Positions 33,953 through 47,569 of a DNA stretch of 64,000 bases are shown piece after piece. Positions within the stretch are counted from its first letter, which is position 1. Each line of letters starts with the position of its first letter. The translations under genes were made by a program, and so were the position numbers. This DNA is from Iris pallida. Its lineage: Eukaryota > Streptophyta > Magnoliopsida > Asparagales > Iridaceae. The notes beneath the pieces are model-generated. The model ran no database searches. It saw nothing but the letters and a program-made list of their open reading frames with translations, and was not told where the DNA came from. Location: assembly GCA_029216955.1 (NCBI GenBank), contig JANAVB010002199.1, positions 13,819,417-13,883,416 of the forward strand. The letters run 5' to 3'.

Positions 33953-34393
33953 AATTTTCTATTTTGTTTCGCTCACTCTATTGTAAAATTATTCTTTTGA
34001 GGCGTTTAGCCGACGAGCACCTGTTAGCTCGATGCACTTTACTTACTGTCTGCCTACGGGCTGTAAACATGATTAACAAATCCTACGGTTGATCATGTAT
34101 GACTTAACTCTTGCTAGTCCTAGCATTTTGTACGACTAGCTTCATGATCAGCTGATATGTAATATTTGGGACGCATTTTATTGTATATTGGTGGTCAAAC
34201 ATCTTGTGATTATATTAGTTGGTTGAGATTGAGACAATAGGATAATTTATGACCTTAAGAGACTGATGGCTTGTAGATAAACCCTCACATATCTAGACAG
34301 CCGTGACCGTATGGTGAGATGGATTCCATTTCTTTATACGTAGCTGGCTATGTCTGCCCCCGCTCTCCAGTATTCTGGTTCTGGGGCGTGACA
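33953..34393 (+). repeat. Diverged inverted LTR end, second copy
   Basis: Counterpart of 11116-11556, ending GGGGCGTGACA. Confidence 0.75.
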
Positions 34394-36500
34394 GGAATGC
34401 ATGATTTGTCCTACTTGTCAAACTATTTTCAGTTGATATAAGCCATAAAAAATTGCTATATTGACAAAGCAGGTGTCTAATAAACCAGTTGGACAAGAAA
34501 ATGCAATAAAAACTCAACAGTAGATTTCCTGGTTGTAGATGAAAACATACATCATAAAAAGAAAAGCAAAAGTCCAATTGCTATTAAGTGGACCAGTAGC
34601 TTACACTCAGTTTTCAAATAAACTAAGTGGACTATTTCCAAAAGATTGCCAGTATAGGTGAAAACAGCAGAAGTGCAGTAATAATGACACTACCTGACAC
34701 GACATACTAACAAGGTAAGGAAGCCCAAAAGAAAGAAGAAGAAGGGAGCCCAAAAGAAAGAAGAAGAAGGGGGGGTGTTGCGGGATTCATACTTCAAGGC
34801 CAAAGAACTATCTACATGTTGATTTTCATCATAACTAAATATAAAAAATGTATGTTTCAACTTTAAACCAGAGTAATCCAGCATATTCTTTGTTTCTTAT
34901 CTCTCTTCCTAAATTTTGAAACTTCCCTAACCTCTCTCTTCTCCAATCACAAGTATTTTATTACCAAGTGCCCTACTAAAGTGTCCAAACACAAATTTTC
35001 ATAGCATTGTTATCATGGCAAAGGACAAGTCATGTTTGAGTTACATGGTTTTTACTTACTACTTGAATTTGAGAAGAACTTGTATTCATAGTTATTAAGG
35101 CGCAAGTGGCACCATGAAGCAAAGGACCTTCAGTACTGAAGTGCGACACGCAAGGGGAATAGGGTAAGCCTCATAAAGGCGAAGCGTACACTTATTCAAA
35201 CTTATATAAATATTTCTATAAATCATGTAACAAATATTACTTATAAGCAAATGAATACTAACTTATTGATGATTTAGTGCTTTATATTGAAATATCACAG
35301 AGGATATTCAGGATTCAAGCACACTTATTCAAAGGATGCCCGGGGCTGTCTTTTAGTTTTTACACAATAATGTAACTAATCATGTTTTTAATATTTTAGT
35401 TGAACAAAATAGGCAATAACATACTAATACTCTAATAGAGGTACCAAGAATCCAAATTAAAAAAGGAAAATTAAATTAGAACTTACCTTCACAGGGTCAG
35501 TAAAAAAAAGTAAAAATAACATATAAAAGTAGAATATGTATGAAGCGTCTCAAATGAGCTTGAATCTTGCCAAGAGGCATGGCCATGAAGGGAGCCTCGT
35601 AACACCAACATTAAGGCATTAACGGATGAACCATGTGAGCCTTGCGCCTGAAGTGCGCTTTTAAACTATGTTTCTATCTATTTTGTCTATTTGTGTTCAG
35701 TCATGATTGATGTGGGCAAGTACTTCTTTTGTTTGGTTTAGGATTTGTCTGTATCAGAGAAGTAGTTTCTTGATACCTGATTGAAAAGTTAATCTTGATG
35801 GCCAAGACTGTATTGCTATTTAAAAAAGTTTTTTCTTGGTGGCCATGTCTCTATAGTTAGATAAGAAATGTACTCAAAACCTTTTGGATTTGGATGGAAG
35901 GTGTTTTTGCTTAATCTATTAGAGATGCATGAGGAATACAGAGGGGTAAGCCCAAAACCTAGCCATAATATTTCATCTTCCCTCTTCTATGTTTCTTCAT
36001 ACCTATGTTGCACCGATACAGATACAACAATACACAGGAAGAGACAGGGGCACAGATATGGCACCTAGTTTGTTGTAACTAGGTATCCGGATTGTGTCCG
36101 ATACGTGGTTAACACGAAAAGGCTCAAATTTTTAGAGTGCATGTGCTTCCTTGGTTGCTACCATATAACTGATTTCTCCCTTATTTGTTGCCACCGACAC
36201 ATCAAGCCTACCTTTTCTCCTTGTTGTAGAATCCATCCTGACGTGCTGCCTGCCCGCGGCAGCCACCAGACTGCCAACACCGTATCTAGGGTTTGTTGAT
36301 GATTGTAGTTGTTAGTCTCGAAACAAGATCTATATGGAAGAACAATCAGAGACAGACCTACAAACAAGTTTGCTCTCTGTTCTGAGTAACGATCAGAGAC
36401 ATAGACTTCCTGCAAACTAGTTTGCTCTCTGTTCTGAGTTATAGGACTTCGGAGATATATGTGCAAACAAGCTTGCACAAAAGAACCTCAAGCCAACTGG
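34394..36500. other. Flanking AT-rich DNA without recognisable genes (right copy)
   Basis: Counterpart of 11557-13655. The differences I found are single- or two-base indels in A/T or GA runs, with this copy the longer one. It contains the second MITE-like repeat. Confidence 0.5.
35087..35670 (+). repeat. MITE-like repeat with degenerate inverted ends (right copy)
   Basis: Counterpart of 12248-12829, 2 bases longer. Confidence 0.45.
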
Positions 36501-38703
36501 TGTAAGCCCCCTAAATTTTAGGGCTCTTTTAAAAAAATGAATTATTTTTCATAAATAATTTTATTTGATCATTAAATGTACCTTTCCGTTACTTTGATTT
36601 TTGGAGCGCCAGGGATGTCAATCTCTCGGAACTTCCTTCATGAGTTTTGTAGTAGGCAAGATTATCTTCATTATGATATATCATGTCCCACTCAGACTTG
36701 TCCCCTTACATTCTATTTACCTCGCACAACTTTTTCGTCAATTTAGGCCATTGGACCATCTCCCGTAAACTTGACCTAACTTCCAATATTATTTTGGGGC
36801 TCAACATCGATCCAACCTAATCGACCCAATATATGGCTTTGACCTATTTTGAAACTACTGCACACATGCCAAGGGTGTGCCATTCAATTGAGTTCCCTTG
36901 TGCAATTTATTTTTAAATGACACACGAGACCCAGTTAATAAACTCTTGGAGTATATTTCGGTTCGATAAACCCTACTGTCTCCAAACTAGGTCGACGAGC
37001 CTTGGTAAAGTCTATGTAGGTTGCCATGACCAAGTGGAGTCATTCTAAATTTACTTTTGGATGTTATTAAGCGAAATAGGTTAAATCCAATTTTGTTTAT
37101 ATATTTATTATATTTATAGTAGCATAATACCATATATATATTGCCTTAGTCATGGTTAAGTTGAGATGTATATCGACTAGGAATTGTGGCGCAGATAGTG
37201 TAGTCGTGGGCCTTGACTAGTGTGTTAGCCATGCTAAGGAAAGCCTAACCATAGCGGTGTCCCAACTAGAAAAACTAGTCAAAGTTGTGACTTGACCCCT
37301 ATAGATGATTTAATTAGTCAATTAGTAAGACTTTTGACTTTTTAGGAGACCCGGTTGCGCTAACTAGCCCAGACGTGACCCGAGCCAAATCCAAACCCAT
37401 GTAGACAGACATTACGTCCAAAAACGTCCATGTAGACGTATATTTTATATACGTTTTGTAAGTTATTTTAAATTGTCCAAATCATTCTTTACCATAGCAA
37501 TTATTATCGATCTTCCTATGGGCTAACCTAGATGTATATGCAAGTATAAATACACCCTTGATGTACTAACATCAACCGTTTATAGGTATATTAGTTTTAT
37601 GGGTCCTAGCCCATACTATTAGTCTATCGCTTAAACAAAACACACCTAGTAGGTTCCATCCTTACAGGAAACCCAAACCATACTATGTGATGAACTTCCC
37701 TAACCAAGACGCCCAAGGCCTCTCTCTACTTGCACAGACCCGGTCTCTCATCCTCCATATATAACAAACAACTCCTTCATGAATAACCTAGCCGCACACA
37801 TGGTTTTCCTCCATGCTGCTTCTTCTCCTCCTCTTCATCATTCCAAGGCCTAAAAAAAAAAATACATAACCCTAATTCTCTTCTCCTTCCTCCTTCTTAA
37901 TGGCCGAAGCCATTACTGCTCCTGTTGCTGCTGCTGTGGGTGCTCTCAGCTGCACCCTGGCTGGCCGCCGCCGCCGTCGCCACTTATCACCCCGCGCACC
38001 ACCGTCCGACACCCCCTGATCGCCTCGCGAACCACCCTGCGTAACACCACCATGGCAGTGCGCGCCCACGCGTGCAGCACTAGTACAGCGCAGTCGCTGT
38101 GTTGTCCGACTCCGGTGGTCTAGGCGTGGTCATGCCCTGCCACCGTGCACCGGCGACCTCCACGCGCCACCGGCGACCACCAGCGCCCCACCCTAGCACG
38201 TCCCTGCTCTCTCCGGTGATCGCAGGAAGTCGATTTCGACTTCAGAGTCGAAATTCCGTCGAGGACGTCAAAAATCGGATCTCGAGGCAGCGACTTCGTG
38301 CACGTTTGTCGAGAAATCAGATCGTTGGATCGTCGAACTCTCTTCTCCATTGCAATCTCGGTATATACTCCTTCGCTCACCTAAAATTTCAACCGTTAAT
38401 TGGATCGTTTGATAGATCAAAACTGGCCACCAAGTGGACCGCTTAAATTATATTATTTTTGGACAGTTTCATGGAGCCAACTTCGCGGATTTGTTTCTCT
38501 CGTCGAAGCTCCGGTCGACGAACCACCAACTCCGCAGCACAGCCGGTATAACCACATTCGTGCCATAAAAATTCCAGCTTCATAGGATGGCGTTTGGTTG
38601 GTTGAAATCAATGTCAAAGTTGGCCTCTCAAAACTGTAATTTTCAACTTGCAAAATTCTAATTTTGGACTCGGAACTTCGGATTCCAATTCCTACGCCAC
38701 TAG

Positions 38704-39115
38704 TGGACTCGTGGCGTCGTTCTGGCAAAAATTGATATATAATTTACTGAGTTTGGAGCAAAGTGGCCCCGACACGCATTTTGGTGCAAATTGGGTCCCT
38801 TTGTCCGAGTCAATGGGTCATTTTGAGATCGACCCATCTGAATCCAATTCTGGATATACTGTTGGGTTCGTATCGTCATTCTGAACTCGTTGACATATAA
38901 TTTGCTAGATTTAGATAACTTTGGCTCAGCACGTATTTTCGTGCAAACCAGGTCCCAAGGTCCAGGTCAACGGATCATTTTGAGACCGACTCATCGGAAT
39001 CCAATTTCGGATATAGTGTTGGGTCCGTATCCTCATTCTGGACTCGTGGACATATAATTTGCTAGGTTTAGATGACTTGCATCCTGGCACGTTTTTCGGT
39101 ACAAAGCGGATCCAA
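38704..39115 (+). repeat. Degenerate tandem repeats in the older LTR (right copy)
   Basis: Counterpart of 15841-16250. Confidence 0.6.
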
Positions 39116-39390
39116 TGGCGTACAATATTTTGGTCCAAAATTACCATTTTGCCCATGTATCCACATTAGACTTATGGATAGACTATTCCAGCTAATTTGA
39201 CCATTCTGGACACGTTGGTGATGTTTGTTTCATCATCCGACGACGTCTGTAGATTTTTCTTTATGTATCACCCTTAATTATAATTAATTCTTATTATGTT
39301 CGTATTTCGGAATCCGCACGTCAAAACTGAGATCAGTCGATTCGAGTGATCTCGCATCGCTGAAATTGACTTAGTTGACCATGTGGATCG

Positions 39391-39395
39391 CCACG
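39391..39395. other. Left target-site duplication CCACG of E2
   Basis: CCACG directly before TGTCAC, repeated at 58945-58949 after the final GTGACA. Five bases is the usual size for this integrase class. Confidence 0.9.
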
Positions 39396-40695
39396 TGTCA
39401 CGCCCCAGAACCAGAATACTGGAGAGCGGGGGAATGACTCAGCCAGCTACGTATTACGGGTAGATGAATACCGTATAATACGATCAATGCTGTCTAAAAG
39501 ACAAGGGGGTGCATACTACATGAAAGTCTCGTTATGGTCACTTCACATCTACTGTCTCAATCATTCAAATAAGAAACAGAAATAGAGAACATGTAAGATA
39601 AAACAGTAAGGCGTCCCAAACGCTCAGTCAAAATATTCTTGATATCTGGCTTTACAAAACATAGCCAGATGATGTAGCAAAGTATACACAATTATTATCA
39701 GCTGCAGTCTGCCTTAATTACAATTATGCAAAAGTAAGTGCAAGACAATCCGACTAACATGTCGGTGCCAAACGGCAAAGTATAAAGTAAATAACAAAAC
39801 GAGCGGGGAGGTAAGGAACCCACTCGAGTCCTCCTGCGATCATCCCTCTAGTATTGACCATCTTGGAGGTAGAGGTAAGCTGAGTCCTCGGGAACCGGCT
39901 CTAAATCTGGTCATGCAAAACCAGAGAGGTTAGACCTCTAATAGCAAGTACCGCAAGAAAGTACGATATGAGACATTAAACCAGTAATTAAGAGAATATA
40001 ATAATAGATCTCTGCTTGCTACTGGGATTCACATAACATCACGACACTTCGAACCAACCTCCCAACCAAACAAGGACAGAAGTTGGCCCGTCATGTCCTG
40101 ATGCTCTGATCATCTCAGTTAGGTAACAGAGTATGTACAATACACAAACAAATCAACTTAAACGGCCATCCTACTCCTACGGCTTACTACTGTGAGTCCC
40201 AAGTTATCCTGGAATTTTGCAATAAAGATTTCTCAGTTCTTACTATGGACAAGCAAGGCTAGTCGATCCAATCAATCAATTGCGCCAATCATGAATTAGA
40301 CGAGTCCCAGCAGGACGCCCGTCATCAATATACAATATATAATAAATAGTATAACCAGATACCGCTCCATGCCTGTGTGGCAGGTTTGCAGTATCTGTGG
40401 GGACCAGTCGGCCTGTCGGGCACTACTAGACCCAAGGGGGCTGCCATGTAAGAACTCGGGAATCCATTCTCTCCATGCAATCATTATTTTTATTTAACTT
40501 AATAGTCTCTACGTTGAGTGAAATCCCATGCCGTGGATCATGGTCATTCGGAATGAGTACTTTCGTACGGGGTACGATATGCACAACTCTACAACGATGC
40601 CCGTGCGGTTAGGTTGTAGGTCTTACATAGCGTAATGCAACAATCCAAACTAACCACGGAACAATCATGCCTTGACCATAAAGTACACATGCTTC

Positions 40696-40702
40696 TTTTA
40701 TA
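40696..40702 (-). promoter_or_regulatory. Candidate TATA box, LTR a of E2
   Basis: TATAAAA on the minus strand, equivalent to 3357-3363. Confidence 0.4.
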
Positions 40703-40903
40703 GTAAAATAAATAAATAAATGAATTGAAGCCTGCATGTGTGCCTGTATGTCAATATTCGGGATTGGCCAATCGATTTCAAATATGAACGTGTCTTATTC
40801 CATTTAATTCAATAAGACAACTAGCCAGTCTCTTAGCTCCATCTAGGAACGCATGATCAATAATTAATCAAGATAACAATCAATGTTAATTAATGCCAAA
40901 TTC

Positions 40904-41655
40904 GGGAAATAAACATTGGGAAATAAATAATGATTGGGAAATAAATAATCTCATGAGCCGTGGAAAATGAATGGGAAATAAATAATCTCATGCGCTGTGG
41001 GAAATGATTGGAAAATAAATAATCTCATACGCTGTGGAAAATGATTGGGAAATAAATAATATCATGCGCCTGAGAAATGATTGGGAAATAAATAATATCA
41101 TGCGCTGTGGAAAAGGTTGGGAAATAAATAATATCATGCGCCTGAGAGAAATGATTGGGAAATAAATAATATCATGCGCCTGAGGGACATGATTGGGAAA
41201 TAACTAATATCATGCGCTGAGGAATAAGATTGGGAAATAAATAATCTCATGCGCCTGAGGAATGAGATTCTTATGCGGCTGTGAGATGAGATTGGGAAAT
41301 AAATAATCCATGCGCCTGAGGAATGAGATTGGGAAATAAATAAACTCATGCGCTGTGGGAATGCGGCTGTGAGATGAGATTGGGAAATAAGTAATCCATG
41401 CGCCTGAGGAATGAGATTGGGAAATAAATAAACTCATGCGCTGTGGGAATGCGGCTGTGAGATGAGATTGGGAAATAAATAATCTCATGCGCCTGAGGAA
41501 TGAGATTGGGAAATAAATAATCTCATGCGCCTGAGGAATGAGGTTGGAAAATAAATAATCCATGCGCCTGAGGAATGAGATTGGGAAATAAATAATCTCA
41601 TGCGCCTGAGGAGTAAGATTGGAAAATAAATAATCTCATGCGCCTGAGGAATGAG
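40904..41655. repeat. 38-bp minisatellite, LTR a of E2
   Basis: About 752 bp, roughly five units shorter than in the middle array. Confidence 0.9.
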
Positions 41656-42380
41656 ATTCTTATATGGCTGTGTGCGGCTGGGACTGTTCTTCTTCTCCGA
41701 ATTTCTGAGAACAGAACCATGGAAGAGAACCATGGAAGCCATTGCTTCCAAGCTCCATAAATCCTTCATCCCAAGCCCAAATATGGACTTCCATAGGTCA
41801 AAATTGGGTAGAACGAAATTCTCTACAACATGGAACCATCAAAACTTGAAGATAACAAAGTTTACTAGATCAAAACCTAAGAAATCCGAAAATGTAACAA
41901 ACTTAGATCTACAACAAATCAGCCATGGAAATTGAAAATGCTAAGTACTAAAGAGGCTTAGAATCAAGTAAGGAGGATGATAGAACAATAATAATGGGGA
42001 TCCATCAAGAAGCAAGTTGGCACTTGCCTTGCTCTCCTAGGTTGGTGGGAGAGTTAAGAGGAAGAAGAAGATAAATGAGAAGAAGTAATGAAGAGAGAGA
42101 AAGGGTTTGGGGCTTTTAAATGAAGGAGTGGTGGTAGGTGGGGGGTTTATTTCGGTTCATGATGAACCAACATAATTAAACCAATCTGAGCTGAACCCAT
42201 AGCAAAGCTGAAGCAGAGTATAAAAGCAGAAAGTAAAGTGCAGAAATAAAATTGCAGAAAATTAATTAACATAAAATTAAAGGAATTTAAATACAGAGCA
42301 ATACATGATAAATATAAAATATTTACATTTAAACAGTACATGCATTCTAAAAATACGTATTCTGGGAATGGGAAGTGACA

Positions 42381-42394
42381 TCTCTACCCTCCTT
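42381..42394 (-). other. Polypurine tract, region a of E2
   Basis: AAGGAGGGTAGAGA on the minus strand. Confidence 0.85.
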
Positions 42395-42548
42395 AGAAAA
42401 ATTTCGTCCTCGGAATTTCAAATCCAAGCGTGATAGAAACATCAGAGCTGAACTACTCTAGGTATAAGCAATTTAAGTAAGCAATCATTCTACAATGTCA
42501 ATAGTATGTAACATATCTATGTTGAACATTCTACGATACCAAGCAATT

Positions 42549-45500
42549 CTACTCGTAAGGTGGCAAGCATGAGGAGTTAAGACAACCAAGGTATACAGAA
42601 AGAGATATACCTTGTGAGTCAAACAGGTGCGGATACCGTGATCGGATATCATCCTCACGTTCCCACGTTGACTCCCCTAAAGAGTGATGACCCCAAGCAA
42701 CCCGGACAAGGCTAATTGTTCGGTTCTTGAGTATCTTCTCTCTTCGGTCCAAAATAGACACAGGCTGTTCCTCGTAAGACAGGTTGGTACCAACAACCAG
42801 CTCAGAATGATCAAGAATATGGCTTGGGTCTGATACATACCTTCGCAACTGAGATACATGAATACGTCATGCACCTCTCGTAACGAAGGTGGAAGGGATA
42901 AACGATAAGCAACATCGCCTATCCTCTCAAGAATAACAAATGGGCCCACGTACCGCGGACTCAACTTCCCGCGAACGCCAAACCTAATGACCCCACGGGT
43001 AGGTGAGATCCGCAAGAACACGTGGTCCCCAACAGAAAACTCTAGCGGCCTACGATGCTGGTCCGCCCAATGACGATGCCGATCCTGTGCAACTCGAAGT
43101 CGTTCTCTAATTCCTTTGACTAATTCAACTGTCTGAACAATCATTTCCAGGCCTAACATCTTTCTCTCCCCGATATCATCCCATGCTAGTGGCGACCTAC
43201 ACTTCTTACCATATAGTGCTTCAAACGGCGCCATCTGGATACTGGCTTGATAACTGTTGTTATAAGAAAACTCAACTAAGTGCAGGTGGCTCTCCCAAGA
43301 TCCTCCAAAATCTAGGGTGCAAGCTCGCAACATATCTTCTAGGGTCTGAATTGTTCTTTCTGATTGCCCGTCCGTCTGTGGATGGTAAGCCGTGCTAAAT
43401 CTTAACTTGGTACCCAAGCTATGATGTAAGCTCTTCCAAAAATGTGATGTAAAACGGGTATCTCTGTCTGACACAATACTGACTGGGACCCCATGCTGCC
43501 TGACTATCTGCTGTATATACAATTCTGCCAACTTCTCCGTAGATTGACCTACTCTAAAAGGAAGAAAGTGCGCCACCTTTGTAAGCCGATCTACTATCAC
43601 CCAAATAGCATTTTTACCACTTGGTGATCTTGGTAAACCGGTCACAAAGTCCATTGTAATATGTTCCCACTTCCATTCCGGGATAGGAAGCGGTTGCAAT
43701 AACCCAGCTGGCCTCTGCTGTTTTGCCTTCACTTGCTGACATACCAAGCAACGGGAAACGAATCTAGCTATCTCCCTCTTCATCTCGTTCCACCAGAAGT
43801 GATGCTTGATATTTTGGTACATCTTGGTCCCTCCAGGGTGTATGGAATACTGAGAGCTGTGAGCTTCTGCCATAACCTCCTGTCTGATATTTCCACTAGG
43901 CACACATAGACGTGACCCAAACCTAAGTGTACCATCTTCATGAATTCTCATCTCCTTCCTGAGTCCTGACTCACATTCTGTCCTAAGCTTCTGAATCCTT
44001 GGGTCTTGTGCCTGAGCTGCCTTGATCCTATCTACCAAGTTGGATTGAACTTGTAGACTCGCCAGAACTCCTACATCACTAGGAAGTAAAACCTCGATGC
44101 CCATCTCCTGAAGGTCTTCTAAGATATGCTTCTGTGTTGTTAACATAAATGTGCCGCCTCTCCTGCTGAGAGCGTCTGCTACCACATTAGCCTTGCCTGG
44201 ATGATACTGAAGCTCCACGTCATAGTCCTTAATCAACTCCAACCATCTTCTCTGCCTCATGTTCAGTTCCTTCTGAGTAAAAATGTACTTCAGACTTTTG
44301 TGGTCTGTGTACATGTCCACTCGATCACCATATAAGTAATGCCTCCATAGCTTCAAAGCAAATACTACTGCCGCCAACTCCAAATCATGAGTTGGATAAT
44401 TCTTCTCGTGGTCTCGAAGTTGCCTAGATGCGTATGCTATCACCTTCCCATGCTGCATGAGGACACATCCAAGTCCTTTACCTGACGCATCACAATAAAC
44501 GGTAAAACCTCCGGGTCCAACTGGCAATGTAAGAATAGGCGCTGATATCAACTTCTGCTTCAGATTCTCAAATGATGTCTGGCATTCTGCCGACCAGACG
44601 AATGGTACATCCTTCCGTGTCAAACGGGTCATGGGTGCTGAAAGCCTTACAAAGTCTGATAAAAACCTTCTGTAATATCCTGCCAATCCCAAGAAACTTC
44701 GTACATCTGCTACGGTCTTGGGTACTGGCCAACTCTCTACTGCTTTTACCTTCTTGGGATCTACTGCTACTCCAGCTCCTGATATGATATGACCCAAAAA
44801 TGAAATGTGATTCGTCCAGAACTCACACTTGCTGAGCTTGGCATACAACTGGTTCTCTCTCAGAACCTGTAACACTTTCCTGAGGTGGTCTTTATGCTCC
44901 TCTTCACTAGCAGAGTATACGAGAATGTCGTCAAGAAACACAACGACAAACTGATCTAAGTATGGCATAAAGATGCGGTTCATCAAATCCATAAATATTG
45001 CTGGAGCATTGGTCAAACCAAACGGCATTACTAAGAATTCATAATGCCCATACTTCGACCTGAATGCTGTCTTGGGAATGTCCTCCTTCCGAACCCTCAC
45101 TTGATGATACCCTGAACGAAGATCTATCTTGGAGAAAACTCTAGCTTTGCTCAACTGATCAAATAAGTCGTCGATCCTTGGTAGTGGGTATTTGTTCTTT
45201 ATTGTCGCCGCGTTAAGCTTCCTGTAGTCAATGCACAGTCTGGACGACCCATCCTTCTTCTCCACAAGTACCACTGGTGCTGCCCATGGTGATATGCTAG
45301 CTTGGATGAACTTCTTTTCCTTCAGTTCCTCTATGTGCTGATATACCTTGGCCTGCTCGAAATCCGCTATTCTGTAAACTCGATCTGATATTGGTTTAGT
45401 TCCAGGTGCCAATTCTATACTGAACTCAATATCTCTAACCGGTGGTAGACCTGGAAGTTCTTCAGGAAATACGTCTAGAAACTCTTCAACTACCTTCGGG

Positions 45501-46066
45501 ACCTGAACTTCTTCCATTGCCGTTATTACTCCCTGCTCTTGTTGAGTTGTCTCTGATCTGACTAAGGTAAATCTCTTCATGCCTGGAATATCAAAAGATA
45601 CACTCCCTCTACGATAATCTATCGTCGCATGACTGTCTTTCAGCCAGTCCATGCCTAAGATAACGTCAAAATTTCCAACAGGAAATTCTATCAACCGGAC
45701 GGGTAAGGAATGCCCGCAAACTACAACGCCACATGCTAGAATAACTCTACTAACTCCTACGAGCCCATTGCCAGTGAGTTTATTTAACCTCCCTGGCAAT
45801 ACCTCGAATTATATTCCTAGTCGTGTTACAAATTGTGCAGATATAAATGAGTGTGATGCTCCCGAATCAAACAATGCTACTGCGGGATAAGAGGCGACGA
45901 GAATGTTACCTGCCACAACATCTCCTGATGCCAATGCCTCTTCCAAGGACAGAGTGAATGCCTGCCCTCGACCTCCTTGCTGGTTCCCATGCTGCGGCCT
46001 AGCCTGGTGCTGTCGCTGGCCCCTGCCTTGGTGATGCTGGGGTGGCCTATGCTGGTGTTGCTGCAT
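42549..46066 (-). pseudogene. pol: pol, region a of E2 (two lesions)
   Basis: All domains are present. A 1-bp deletion near 42860 shifts the frame just before the chromodomain, whose sequence continues at 42549-42848. The a-type TAA lies at 45809-45811 in the protease region. Between them one open piece (42677-45799) holds the end of protease, RT (FLDD), RNase H and integrase with D,D35E. This is the least damaged a-type copy. Confidence 0.88.
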
Positions 46067-46075
46067 CGGCAGTCC

Positions 46076-47458
46076 CTACTGCCGAAATATCTGAGCCTGT
46101 GGCATTAACGGATGCTGGGCCAATGGTCTCACTGCCACTGCGGGTCCTCGATACTGCCCTGCCCCCGGTGCTGGCAGAGCAGGAAACTGCTGTACTGGTC
46201 CTCCTGACTTCGAATTCATGGGACATGTGGTAACCCGATGATCTGGATTTCCACATATCAAACACAGTCTGTTCAATGTCCGACACACATCTCTAGTGTG
46301 CCCTATCTTCCCGCAATAAGTGCAGCCCGCTGGGGGTTGCTGGTTCTTCCTCTGTTGCTGTTGCTGCTGCATGGGTGGTGGTGCTGGCCCTCGCATTGCC
46401 ACATCGTGAATGCGAATGCCAAAGGATGGTGCTGTTGTCCAGGGCATTGCTCCCCCTCCTCCTTCAATCTGACTGTAAGATCTCTTCTGACCTCCAGTCC
46501 TCGCCGTGATTCTCTGAATGGTGATCTCATGCCTTCGGGCCGCCGTCAATACTTCGTCAAAAGTCTAGTAGTTGTGCCCTTCTATCAATTACAAGAGCTC
46601 AAGGTGAAACCCTTGCTGGAACCTCATAGCCCTCTGGCTCTCTGTTGCTACCATCTCTGGGGCGAACCTGCTCAATCTGCAGAACTCCGCTGCATAGGCA
46701 TCTACCGTCTTGCCGGCCTGCTTGAGGTTGATAAACTTCTGTTGTAGCTCAAACTGTGCCACAACCCCATAGTACTTTGTCTTGAACCTTGCAGTAAAAT
46801 CGTCCCAAGCAACAGGACGTCTGATGCCCACTTCCTCTGATTCCCACCAATCACGTGCGAGATCCTGAAGTAACAACTTCACTTGATCCACACGTTCTTC
46901 TGCCGGCACCTTAGCTGCTGTCAGAATAGCCTCAATATCCTTAAGCCATGCATCTGCTGAGATGGCATCCTTCGTTCCTTCGAAACGGTGGGGGTTGAAC
47001 TTGCAAAACCTGGCTGACGCTCCTGAATCTGTCCTTGCCCCTCTTTCCAAAGCTGTCTGCAATCCTTGGTTAAGTAGTACATTCTGCTCTTGTAACTGAG
47101 CGTGCATACGCTGCTGGACTAACATCTGATGTTGCTGAGTAGCCATCATCCCTCTCATAATCTCCAGAAGGGCTGGTGTGTCTACTCCCACAGGGGTAGG
47201 TGGAACTGTTGGTAGTGGTGGAACATCCGGATACTGCGATCCAGCTGCTGCTTCCACTATCACTTCTTCTTGGATGGTCTCTTGAGTTAGTACCGGCCCT
47301 TGTTGCTGACCAACATGGTCAGGTTGTCCGTGTTGCTCTTGTTGTTGTTGTCCAGTCCTGGCAGATACGGACGAGGTGCCCCTAAGAAAAGGGACAAAAG
47401 AACAATCAAACGATCGGACAGGAAAGATCAATAAAGTCAAAGGATACCGGAATGTCAA
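46076..47458 (-). pseudogene. gag: gag, region a of E2 (two nonsense codons)
   Basis: Gag core plus two intact zinc knuckles (CTYCGKIGHTRDVC and CLICGNPDHRVTTC). Stops: TAG at 46565-46567 (CAG to TAG) and TAA at 46589-46591 (CAA to TAA). It ends at the shared TAG 46076-46078. It lacks the stops seen in the other a copies, so these arose after the copies separated. As elsewhere, there is no ATG at the N-terminus. Confidence 0.87.
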
Positions 47459-47550
47459 GCTAGAGTCGAGAGTAACGAATCATGAGATCAAGGGGGAACA
47501 TGTGTGATTGAGACATCCTATAAATTAAAATACCCCACAAGTCTGAGATC

Positions 47551-47569
47551 AGACCTGCATGGGCCACCA
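47551..47569 (-). other. Primer-binding site (tRNA-Ile type), region a of E2
   Basis: Same 19-base match. Confidence 0.75.

Larger units (their letters stand above)
36501..39395 (+). repeat. Left part of the older LTR (right copy, the original insertion site of E2)
   Basis: Counterpart of 13656-16526, starting TGTAAGCCCCC and ending with CCACG at E2. About 24 bases longer than the left copy through scattered small indels, especially at 37070-38600. The MVC-like GC-rich block at 37900-38210 has different reading frames in the two copies, which argues against a conserved gene there. Confidence 0.5.
22840..40373. repeat. Direct segmental duplication, right copy
   Basis: Partner of 1-17500. Correspondence is lost by substitution from 17501/40374 onward (C versus T, then further substitutions within about 60 bases). 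Up to about 17263 the two copies still share private variants not seen in the other LTRs, such as TATGTAC where the others have TAGGTAC. The two copies are in direct orientation. Confidence 0.9.
39396..42380 (-). repeat. LTR a of E2 (2985 bp)
   Basis: TGTCAC to GTGACA. The shortest full LTR, because its minisatellite has lost units. Confidence 0.93.
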
